Shown here piece after piece: positions 1 through 5,284 of a stretch of 8,998 bases of DNA. The first letter of the stretch is position 1. The number at the start of each line of letters is the position of its first letter. The notes under the pieces are model-generated. The model was not told the origin of the DNA. It did not search any database and saw only the letters and a list, made by a program, of their open reading frames with translations. A program made the position numbers and the translations under genes. Source of the stretch: an uncultured Bacilli bacterium (GTDB taxonomy: Bacteria; Bacillota_I; Bacilli_A; RF39; UBA660); NCBI GenBank assembly GCA_934085875.1, contig CAKOHQ010000045.1, positions 1 through 8,998 on the forward strand. Reading direction: 5' to 3'.

Positions 1-1
1 C

Positions 2-670
2 AATACAACACTTATATTTTTAACAGATAATATTAAGAAAACCAAAAAATGTGTTAAATTAATTAATAATAAAGGTAATTTATTAGAATTAAATATGCCA
101 GAAAAAGATAATTTAAAAAAGGAAATAATAAAATACTTAAAAGAAAAAAATTATAAAATAGATAATAACGCATTAGAACTATTAATAAATAGACTAGATA
201 ATAATTATGATTATATATTAAATGAATTAGATAAAGTATTAATAATGAAAAGAGATCATTTAATTAATATAAACGATATTAAAGAATATACAATTAATAT
301 AGAAAATATAGATATATTTAAATATGTAGATTTAGTTATAAAAAAAGATATAGAAAAATGTTTAGAAGAATTAAATATAATAATTGAAAATAATATAGAA
401 CCAGCAATTATACTTAGTAATATTGCTACACAATATAGATTAATATATAGCACTAAGAATTTGATTAAACAAGGTTTAACAGAAAAAAATATAGCAGATG
501 AACTATCTGTTCATCCATATAGAATAAAATTAGCACATGATAATAGTTATAAGTATTCTAATGAAGAATTAAAAGAAAAATTACTTTATATTGGCGAATT
601 AGATAGAAAAATAAAAGTTGGAGAGTTAGATAAGTATAATGCTTTAAAAATATTTATAATAAATTTATAA
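2..670 (+). CDS. holA: DNA polymerase III delta subunit, 5'-truncated by window edge
   Basis: The open frame runs without a stop from base 2, so the first ATG inside it (base 95) is not the real start; the gene begins before the window. The visible 222 residues correspond to roughly the last two thirds of a protein that is usually about 340 residues. The delta subunit is the part of the clamp-loader complex that opens the beta sliding clamp on DNA. Supporting motifs are the stretch LIFLTDN near the left edge, the helical middle region with ALELLINRLDNNYDYILNEL, the IFKYVDLVIKKD segment, and the C-terminal collar-like end with LLYIGELDRKIKVGELD, which matches the usual delta ending (D-x-x-I-K-x-G). 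The N-terminal clamp-binding part is outside the window. No clear terminator follows the stop. Assignment rests on overall family pattern, not on a catalytic motif, because delta has none. Confidence 0.85.
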   Translation, partial: NTTLIFLTDNIKKTKKCVKLINNKGNLLELNMPEKDNLKKEIIKYLKEKNYKIDNNALELLINRLDNNYDYILNELDKVLIMKRDHLININDIKEYTINIENIDIFKYVDLVIKKDIEKCLEELNIIIENNIEPAIILSNIATQYRLIYSTKNLIKQGLTEKNIADELSVHPYRIKLAHDNSYKYSNEELKEKLLYIGELDRKIKVGELDKYNALKIFIINL

Positions 671-754
671 ATGATTATTGTATTCGACAAAATAATTAAA
701 TTGGTTATTGTAATATACATAACTAGAGCTTTATTTTGTTTAGTGCTTACCTAA

Positions 755-866
755 CTATTTAATAAATAGAAGGATTGTGATGATAATGAGTACTAAGTTA
801 TTCATAATAAGAACAATTAATAGATTAATTGTTCTAGTCATATTAATTATGACTTTTATCCTCCTA
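755..866 (+). promoter_or_regulatory. Folded RNA region that can mask the Shine-Dalgarno of the small peptide gene
   Basis: Four pairings can be read directly. CTATTT/AAATAG (755-760 with 764-769) forms a hairpin ending just before the Shine-Dalgarno. TAGAAGGAT (767-775), which contains the Shine-Dalgarno, can pair with ATCCTCCTA (858-866) in 8 of 9 positions. Inside this, GAACAATTAAT/ATTAATTGTTC (811-821 with 824-834) is a perfect 11-bp hairpin with a 2-base loop, and AGTCATA/TATGACT (836-842 with 848-854) is a perfect 7-bp hairpin. Together they make a closed multi-branch fold that would hide the ribosome binding site of the ORF at 780. The regulatory role is inferred; the pairings are seen. 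Confidence 0.45.
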
Positions 867-881
867 TACAAAGAACTTTAA
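780..881 (+). CDS. 33-residue hydrophobic peptide, type I toxin-like
   Basis: This small ORF encodes one hydrophobic helix (RLIVLVILIMTFILLY) between a basic N-terminal end and a short YKEL tail. It should sit in the membrane. I chose ATG 780 because AAGGA at 770-774 lies 5 bases upstream; a second in-frame ATG at 786 is possible. No homologue is recognised. The size, single hydrophobic helix, stable RNA structure around the Shine-Dalgarno and nearby terminator resemble type I toxins (Fst/TxpA-like peptides controlled by antisense RNA), but there is no sequence match to a named family. It stands alone between holA and the yqeG leader. It could instead be a chance ORF inside a structured RNA. 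Confidence 0.4.
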   Translation: MIMSTKLFIIRTINRLIVLVILIMTFILLYKEL

Positions 882-892
882 AGTAAACTTAT

Positions 893-914
893 AAGCATTA
901 ATATGCTTGTTTTT
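893..914 (+). terminator. Weak intrinsic terminator after small peptide ORF
   Basis: AAGCAT (893-898) pairs with ATGCTT (903-908) around a 4-base loop, followed by GTTTTT. Flanking AGTAAA (882-887) and TTTTACT (911-917) could add outer pairs. It lies 11 bases after the stop of the 33-residue ORF, so it could give a short transcript of the size expected for a toxin or small RNA. The stem is short and AT-rich, hence modest confidence. Confidence 0.4.
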
Positions 915-948
915 ACTAGAAAAGATAATATAATTTTATCATTTAATG

Positions 949-979
949 AAAAAAGAATTGGTACAAAACTTTCCAATTC
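949..979 (-). terminator. Possible minus-strand intrinsic terminator
   Basis: GAATTGG (955-961) and CCAATTC (973-979) form a 7-bp stem with an 11-base loop. Read on the minus strand, the hairpin is followed directly by six Ts (complement of A949-954). This has terminator form for a transcript coming from the right, but no minus-strand gene or promoter was convincingly found upstream. Confidence 0.3.
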
Positions 980-1017
980 CTAGATTGCCATTTTTGCCCA
1001 ATTCCATATTACCATTT
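973..1017. repeat. Imperfect tandem direct repeat
   Basis: CCAATTCC followed by an ATT-x-CCATTT core occurs twice: 973-993 (CCAATTCC, TAGATTGCCATTT) and 998-1017 (CCAATTCC, ATATTACCATTT). The copies differ by one indel and a few substitutions. The stretch is less AT-rich than its surroundings. Function is unknown; it also supplies one arm of the minus-strand hairpin at 955-979. Confidence 0.5.
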
Positions 1018-1103
1018 ACAATTGTAGGTGGAGGAGATGAAACGATAGAAAATCCATACACAGTTAAATTAAATTGAGTGGCAGACATTATTCGACATTA
1101 AAT

Positions 1104-1268
1104 AAGATATTGTTGTGGTAATATATCTTTCGAACGTTTGAATTAATTTAAATATATTTTTAGTTAGTGTGATACTAATATATCTTCATAAAAAATAATG
1201 GCCTTACAATCTAAAAGGATTCAAACGTTCAAGAAATAAATTAGAGCGATTACTAATTTATTTTTTTT
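1104..1268 (+). promoter_or_regulatory. Structured leader / attenuator-like region upstream of yqeG
   Basis: Three stems lie in order. AAGATAT/ATATCTT (1104-1110 with 1123-1129) is a 7-bp hairpin. GAACGTTTGAAT (1132-1143) pairs perfectly with ATTCAAACGTTC (1219-1230), giving a 12-bp stem around about 75 bases that include a small TTAGT/ACTAA hairpin (1164-1178). A strong terminator then begins 3 bases after that stem. A 13-codon ORF (ATG 1198 to TAA 1237-1239) ends inside the terminator's 5' arm but lacks a Shine-Dalgarno. Because the terminator sits only 40 bases before yqeG, the block could be a cis-acting attenuator or riboswitch-like leader. It could equally be an independent small RNA, or a pair of terminal inverted repeats from a small mobile remnant. 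It matches no riboswitch consensus I know. Confidence 0.45.
1234..1268 (+). terminator. Strong intrinsic terminator just upstream of yqeG
   Basis: AAATAAATTAG (1234-1244) and CTAATTTATTT (1253-1263) form a perfect 11-bp stem with an 8-base loop, and the T-run extends through 1268. It isolates the yqeG-yqeH-mutL operon from upstream transcription, or controls entry into it if the leader is an attenuator. I see no convincing promoter in the 40 bases between it and the yqeG start. Confidence 0.7.
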
Positions 1269-1308
1269 GTCTTATATGTTAAAATTATATTTGAAAGATG
1301 TGATAAAA

Positions 1309-1833
1309 ATGTTTGATAAATTTGTACCAGATATATATTCTAAAAGTATATATACAATAGATTATAAAATGTTAAAAAAGAATAAAGTAAAATGTTTAAT
1401 ATTTGATTTAAATAATACTATTGCTCCTTTAACTTTAAAAAAACCTAGTAAAAAACTAATTGATTTATTTGAAGAGTTGAAAGATATGAAATTTAAAATA
1501 TATATAATTAGTAATAGTACTAAAAAAAGAGTAGAACCCTTTAAAAATATATTATGTGTAGATTCTAGTTATTTATCTATGAAACCATCAACAAAAAAAT
1601 ATAAAAAAGTATTTGAAATAAATAAATACAAAGATAATCAAATTGCTTGTATAGGTGATGAATTAATAAATGATGTTTGGACTGCTAATAGAATGAATTT
1701 TGTTAGTATACTAGTTAATCCTATTGGAACAAAAGAATATGTTTCAACTAAAATAGGTAGAGTATTTGAAAACTATATAATTAATAAATTAACTGATAAG
1801 AAATTATTTAGAAAAGGTAAATATTATGAATAA
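1309..1833 (+). CDS. yqeG: YqeG family HAD-IIIA type phosphatase-like protein
   Basis: The protein has 174 residues from ATG 1309, close to Bacillus YqeG (about 172). The frame is open upstream to a TTG at 1267, but the family starts with a short M-x-K-F-x-P-D segment, which here is MFDKFVPD, so 1309 is preferred; its Shine-Dalgarno is weak. HAD landmarks are motif I FDLNNT (residues 32-37), motif II serine in ISNST (S68), motif III lysine in MKPS (K92) and motif IV GDELINDV (G116-D117, D122). YqeG is normally a predicted cytoplasmic phosphatase of unknown substrate that travels with yqeH. The oddity is motif I: the usual D-L-D-N-T is D-L-N-N-T here, so the second aspartate, the general acid/base in HAD phosphatases, is replaced by asparagine. 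The gene overlaps yqeH by 8 bases, implying translational coupling. Confidence 0.88.
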   Translation: MFDKFVPDIYSKSIYTIDYKMLKKNKVKCLIFDLNNTIAPLTLKKPSKKLIDLFEELKDMKFKIYIISNSTKKRVEPFKNILCVDSSYLSMKPSTKKYKKVFEINKYKDNQIACIGDELINDVWTANRMNFVSILVNPIGTKEYVSTKIGRVFENYIINKLTDKKLFRKGKYYE

Positions 1834-2770
1834 AAAATGTATTGGTTGTGGTGTAGAATTACAATATAATGATAAAAATAAAATAGGTTATATACCAGAA
1901 AATAAATATAATGATAGTAATTATTGTATGAGATGTTTTAGATTAATACATTACAATGATATTACTACTAAAGATAAAGAACTAAGTACTAAATATATAT
2001 TAGATAAAGTAAATAAAGATAATATATTTAAAATATATGTAATTGATTTTTTAAATATAAATAATAATACTATTGAAATATATAATAAAATAAGAGGTAA
2101 TAAATTATTATTAATAAACAAAATAGATATGTTAGATAAATCTATAAATAAAAGGAATATAATAAATAATATTAAAACTATATATAATATAGATAATGTA
2201 TTAAGTATAAGTACTTTAAATGATAATGATATAAATATGTTATTAAATTATTTAAATAAAAATAATATTAATAAATGTTATATATTAGGACCTACTAATA
2301 GTGGTAAAAGTACTTTAATAAATAAATTATGTAATAATAATAATTTAACTATATCTAATAAACGTAATACTACATTAGAATTTATTAGTATAAAGTTAGA
2401 TAATATAAATATAATAGATACTCCTGGATTTTTAATAAGTGATTATAATTTAAAAACTAAATATAATCATATAATAAAACCTATTACTTATAATATGAAA
2501 GATAATGATATTATATATATTGATAAATTTTATGTTAAGTTTAAATATAAAACTAGTATTACAATATATTGTTATGAAAGAATAGATACTAAAAAGTATT
2601 ATAAAGATATTAAATATGATTATAAAATAGATACTAATAATAACATAGATTTATGTATTAATGGATTTGGTATAATTAATATTAAAAATAAAAATAATAT
2701 AGAAATATATAATTTAGATAAAGAATTAATTAGTATTAGAGAAAGTGTATTTGGTGGTAATAATGAGTAA
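1826..2770 (+). CDS. yqeH: Ribosome biogenesis GTPase YqeH (circularly permuted)
   Basis: YqeH is a GTPase needed for assembly of the 30S ribosomal subunit. The 314-residue product shows the family order. An N-terminal zinc finger comes first (C5-x2-C8 and C34-x2-C37), followed by the permuted G domain with G4 NKID (98-101) before G1 GPTNSGKST (155-163), a G2-like NTTLEF region and G3 DTPG (198-201). The C-terminal region is recognisable only loosely. Bacillus YqeH is about 366 residues, so this copy is shorter, mostly at the C-terminus and in loops. It is extremely rich in Asn, Lys, Ile and Tyr, as expected from the base composition. ATG 1826 overlaps the end of yqeG by 8 bases, with AAAGG at about 1813-1817 as Shine-Dalgarno, and the 3' end overlaps mutL by 8 bases. 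Confidence 0.92.
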   Translation: MNKKCIGCGVELQYNDKNKIGYIPENKYNDSNYCMRCFRLIHYNDITTKDKELSTKYILDKVNKDNIFKIYVIDFLNINNNTIEIYNKIRGNKLLLINKIDMLDKSINKRNIINNIKTIYNIDNVLSISTLNDNDINMLLNYLNKNNINKCYILGPTNSGKSTLINKLCNNNNLTISNKRNTTLEFISIKLDNINIIDTPGFLISDYNLKTKYNHIIKPITYNMKDNDIIYIDKFYVKFKYKTSITIYCYERIDTKKYYKDIKYDYKIDTNNNIDLCINGFGIINIKNKNNIEIYNLDKELISIRESVFGGNNE

Positions 2771-4565
2771 GATACATGTAATGAGTGAAGTACTTGCAAA
2801 TAAAATTGCTGCTGGAGAAGTAATTGAAAGAGTAAGTAGTGTTGTAAAAGAATTAGTAGAAAATAGTATTGATGCAAAAAGTAAAAGTATTAAAATTGAT
2901 TTAGTTAATGCTGGTATTAAAAGTTTAACCATTACTGATGACGGAGTAGGTATGGAAAGTGATGATGCACTCTTAGCGTTTAGTAGGCATGCAACAAGTA
3001 AATTATTAAAGGATGATGATTTATTTTTTATAAACACATTAGGATTTAGAGGAGAAGCTTTGCCAAGTATAGCATCTGTTTCTAAAGTAATACTTAAAAC
3101 TAGTACAGGAAATGCTGGTACATTAATTGAAATACACGGAGGAAAATTAATTAAAGAGGAGAAAAGTGATGCTAGAATTGGTACTACATTTACAGTAAGT
3201 GATTTATTTTATAATACACCTGCTAGATTAAAATATTTAAAAAGTGAAACAACAGAATTATCTAGTATAGTAATGTATATAGAAAAATTAGCACTAACTC
3301 ATCCAGAAATAAAATTTACATTAACTAATAATGATAAAGTTATAGTAAGTACGAGTGGTTCTAATAATTTACTTAAAACTATATATGAAATATATGGATA
3401 TTTAGTTAGTAGCAATATGATAAGTATTAATGCTAGTAGTGAAGATTATGATATAAGTGGATATGTTTGTAAACCTAGTATATTAAAATCTAATAGAAAT
3501 CATATGACTACAATAGTAAATGGTAGAATAGTAAAAAATATAGAATTAAATAAAGCAATAAATGATGCATATTATACATATAAACCTGATATAAAATATC
3601 CAATAGTAGTAATTAATATAGAAACAGACCCTACTATAATAGATGTAAATATTCATCCTACTAAACAAGATATAAAGTTTTCTAAACAATATGAATTAAA
3701 TGAATTAGTAACTAAAACTATAAAAGATGCATTATATAAAGCATTATTAATTCCTAAAATAGAAGTAAAAGAAAAAATAAGTGATAATGAAATAGGTATA
3801 TTAAATGAATATAATAAACCTATTATAAATAATAATGAAGCAAAAGAATATGTCATTAATAAAAATTTAAAAATTTTAAATGATGAACAAGTAAAATTTG
3901 ATTTTAGAAAAGTAGAGAGTAATGTAAATAGTAATGTAATTAAAGATAGAGTTAATGAAGATAATAAAAATGAAAAGTTAAAAAAATTAGAATTATATCC
4001 TTGTGGTTTAGTAATGGGTACTTATATAGTTTGTGAAAACGAAAATAATATGTATTTAATAGATCAACATGCAGCACAAGAAAGAGTTAATTATGAAAGA
4101 TATTTAAAACATTTAAAAGAACAAGATATACATATAACAAATTTATTAATACCATATACTATTGAACTTAATCCTAGTGATTATATAAAGTTTAATGAAA
4201 GAAAAAAAGTACTTACTGATATGGGTTTTGGAATAGAAGAATTTGGTATTAATACAATCGTTTTTAAAAGTCATCCAAGCTGGTTATTACCTGGATTTGA
4301 GTTTGAAAGTATACAAAAACTTGTAGATTTAGTAATAAATGATTATAATATAGATAGGATAAAGTTTTATGATAGTGTTTCAAAAACTTTAGCTTGTAAG
4401 ATGAGTGTTAAGGGAAATACTAGAATAACACAAGATGCTATGCAAACTATAATTGATGATTTAGTATTATGTGATAATCCTTATAATTGTCCTCATGGTA
4501 GACCAACTATTATAACTTTTACAAAATATGAACTTGAAAGAATGTTTAAAAGAGTAATGAATTAG
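2763..4565 (+). CDS. mutL: DNA mismatch repair protein MutL (endonuclease type)
   Basis: The 600-residue MutL starts at ATG 2763; the in-frame TTG at 2745 is inside yqeH and lacks family support. The N-terminal GHKL ATPase shows KIAAGEVIER, KELVENSIDA (E30 and N34 are the expected ATP/Mg residues), DDGVGM and GFRGEALPSI. The C-terminal domain carries the endonuclease motif DQHAAQERVNYE (434-445), ACKMSVK (544-550) and CPHGRP (576-581). This is therefore a nicking MutL of the kind used by bacteria without MutH; it is recruited by MutS, which is not in the window. A variable linker separates the halves. One deviation is that the near-invariant E-R-P before SVVKEL reads E-R-V (V24). The gene is translationally coupled to yqeH by an 8-base overlap with a GGTGG-type Shine-Dalgarno. 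Confidence 0.97.
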   Translation: MSKIHVMSEVLANKIAAGEVIERVSSVVKELVENSIDAKSKSIKIDLVNAGIKSLTITDDGVGMESDDALLAFSRHATSKLLKDDDLFFINTLGFRGEALPSIASVSKVILKTSTGNAGTLIEIHGGKLIKEEKSDARIGTTFTVSDLFYNTPARLKYLKSETTELSSIVMYIEKLALTHPEIKFTLTNNDKVIVSTSGSNNLLKTIYEIYGYLVSSNMISINASSEDYDISGYVCKPSILKSNRNHMTTIVNGRIVKNIELNKAINDAYYTYKPDIKYPIVVINIETDPTIIDVNIHPTKQDIKFSKQYELNELVTKTIKDALYKALLIPKIEVKEKISDNEIGILNEYNKPIINNNEAKEYVINKNLKILNDEQVKFDFRKVESNVNSNVIKDRVNEDNKNEKLKKLELYPCGLVMGTYIVCENENNMYLIDQHAAQERVNYERYLKHLKEQDIHITNLLIPYTIELNPSDYIKFNERKKVLTDMGFGIEEFGINTIVFKSHPSWLLPGFEFESIQKLVDLVINDYNIDRIKFYDSVSKTLACKMSVKGNTRITQDAMQTIIDDLVLCDNPYNCPHGRPTIITFTKYELERMFKRVMN

Positions 4566-4578
4566 AAAGGGTAGAGAT

Positions 4579-4692
4579 ATGAAAGAAATATTAAAAAATG
4601 ATAAATCATTTTACTTTATCGTTGGGATAAGTCTTATAATTCCAATAATACTTGGTATAGTATATGTTTTTGCTACTTTATATATTAAATAA
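4579..4692 (+). CDS. 37-residue single-pass membrane peptide
   Basis: A short ORF begins 13 bases after the mutL stop with a clear Shine-Dalgarno (AGAAAGG at 4564-4570, 8 bases before ATG). The product has a charged N-terminus (MKEILKNDKS) and one long hydrophobic helix (about residues 11-34, FYFIVGISLIIPIILGIVYV) ending LYIK. Spacing and ribosome binding site make it very likely translated as the last gene of the yqeG-yqeH-mutL operon. No family is recognised and no function can be assigned. The transcription terminator starts within its stop codon region. Confidence 0.65.
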   Translation: MKEILKNDKSFYFIVGISLIIPIILGIVYVFATLYIK

Positions 4693-4737
4693 AAGAACTT
4701 AAGATTTATAATTTTTTCTTAAGTTCTTTTATTATTT
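4691..4737. terminator. Bidirectional terminator between convergent genes
   Basis: AAAAGAACTTAAGA (4691-4704) and TCTTAAGTTCTTTT (4717-4730) form a perfect 14-bp stem with a 12-base loop. On the plus strand it is followed by ATTATTTTTTC. On the minus strand the arm itself ends in a CTTTT run. It ends the mutL operon and also the convergent minus-strand gene, whose stop codon (4706-4708) lies in the loop and whose last codons form one arm. Confidence 0.85.
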
Positions 4738-5179
4738 TTTCTTTTTCTATAATTAAATTTATCATATACAGATTATATTCTTTATTTGTATCTTTTTCTT
4801 TAGATAAAAACATAGTTTTTAATAATTCTTCTTTTGCTTTATCATAATCTTTTGTTAATAGATACATTAAATATAATATATTATGTGCGTTTTTAGAAGT
4901 ATTTAAGTGTCTATATGTAGATATTAAATAATATACTTCTTCGAAATTTCCTTTTTCTAATTCTACTCTTGCTTGTTTTAATATAGATTTATTATAATCA
5001 TAATCTTTTGATTTTATATTAGTTTTATAATATCCTTTGTTTACTCTAATTAATTTATTTTCTTCTACTAATTTTTTTATATCATAGTTGTTTAAACCCA
5101 TTTGTTTGAGTGTTGAAGTGCTTATAAAATTTTGTCTATTTAGTTCTAAATATAAATCATTTATATTAATATTTTTCAT
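4706..5179 (-). CDS. Winged-helix (AbiEi-antitoxin-like N-terminus) protein with helical-repeat C-terminus
   Basis: The 157-residue cytoplasmic protein has a good Shine-Dalgarno (AAGGAG, 6 bases before ATG 5179). Residues about 16-52 (FISTSTLKQMGLNNYDIKKL, then LIRVNKGYY) match the pattern of the winged-helix domain found at the N-terminus of AbiEi-type antitoxins and related regulators: a helix ending in a Leu-Gly turn, a recognition helix, then a basic beta wing. Residues about 65-135 look like paired amphipathic helices of TPR type (LKQARVELEKGNFEEVYYLI, YDKAKEELLKTMF), and the tail is a charged coiled-coil-like helix. There is no AbiEii-like toxin next to it, so it is unlikely to be a type IV antitoxin pair. 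It diverges from the surface-protein gene across a 105-base gap, so autoregulation and control of that gene are plausible but inferred. Confidence 0.6.
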   Translation of the reverse strand: MKNININDLYLELNRQNFISTSTLKQMGLNNYDIKKLVEENKLIRVNKGYYKTNIKSKDYDYNKSILKQARVELEKGNFEEVYYLISTYRHLNTSKNAHNILYLMYLLTKDYDKAKEELLKTMFLSKEKDTNKEYNLYMINLIIEKEKIIKELKKKL

Positions 5180-5200
5180 AAATTTCTCCTTTTGTTTTGT

Positions 5201-5229
5201 ATTATATCATTTATATTGAAAAATCAAAA
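5201..5229 (-). promoter_or_regulatory. Sigma-A-type promoter for the winged-helix gene
   Basis: On the minus strand, TATAAT (complement of 5201-5206) is preceded after 17 bases by TTTTGA (complement of 5224-5229). The -10 is a perfect match and the -35 is weak. The predicted start is about 15 bases upstream of the start codon. Confidence 0.55.
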
Positions 5230-5242
5230 TTAAATTCTTTCA

Positions 5243-5271
5243 TTTTGTAAAAAAATATAGTAAAATATAAT
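5243..5271 (+). promoter_or_regulatory. Sigma-A-type promoter for the surface-protein gene
   Basis: TATAAT (5266-5271) has TTTTGT (5243-5248) 17 bases upstream. The -10 is perfect and the -35 poor. The expected start (about 5278) leaves a leader of only a few bases before ATG 5285, so the Shine-Dalgarno AGGTGA (5275-5280) would be at or beyond the 5' end. Either initiation is a little earlier or the message is almost leaderless. Confidence 0.5.
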
Positions 5272-5284
5272 AGTAGGTGATAAC

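Larger units (their letters stand above)
946..1077 (+). pseudogene. Possible remnant of a surface-protein C-terminus, or non-coding
   Basis: A 43-codon frame starts at ATG 946 and ends at TGA 1075-1077. Its last part, TIVGGGDETIENPYTVKLN, resembles the ending typical of the surface-protein family encoded at 5285-6895, which finishes ITGGDGTKTNAYVVG. There is no Shine-Dalgarno before ATG 946, and the middle (PIPRLPFLPNSILPF) resembles nothing I know. The opposite strand is also open across this region (49 codons, 1088 down to 939). The best reading is a decayed fragment; it may be non-coding. Confidence 0.22.

Noticed and set aside
671..780. Promoter for the small hydrophobic peptide
   Set aside because: TATACA at 714-719 and TATTGT at 706-711 lack acceptable -35 partners at 16-18 bases, so no promoter was called.
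755..841. 28-codon hydrophobic minus-strand ORF as a gene
   Set aside because: The AGGAGG is 18 bases from the ATG, which is too far, and the hydrophobic content follows from the palindromes shared with the plus-strand ORF.
939..1088. 49-codon minus-strand ORF (ATG at 1088) as a gene
   Set aside because: It has no Shine-Dalgarno, no recognisable family, and its stop lies beyond a terminator-like T-run on the same strand. It is kept only as an observation.
1131..1230. LexA/SOS operator based on CGAAC and GTTC motifs
   Set aside because: The Gram-positive box needs CGAAC-N4-GTTC within 12-14 bases. Here the half sites are about 90 bases apart and each centre is AACGTT.
1198..1239. 13-codon leader peptide as an annotated CDS
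   Set aside because: Its position inside the leader and terminator is suggestive, but no Shine-Dalgarno precedes it and there is no run of a single amino acid's codons as in classical attenuation. It is mentioned only within the leader entry.
2726..3037. Minus-strand open frames opposite yqeH and mutL
   Set aside because: They are antisense shadows of strongly supported genes, with low-complexity hydrophobic translations and no start signals.
4706..5179. Type IV toxin-antitoxin pair (AbiE-like)
   Set aside because: Only the winged-helix part resembles AbiEi. The C-terminus is helical-repeat-like and there is no AbiEii nucleotidyltransferase beside it.
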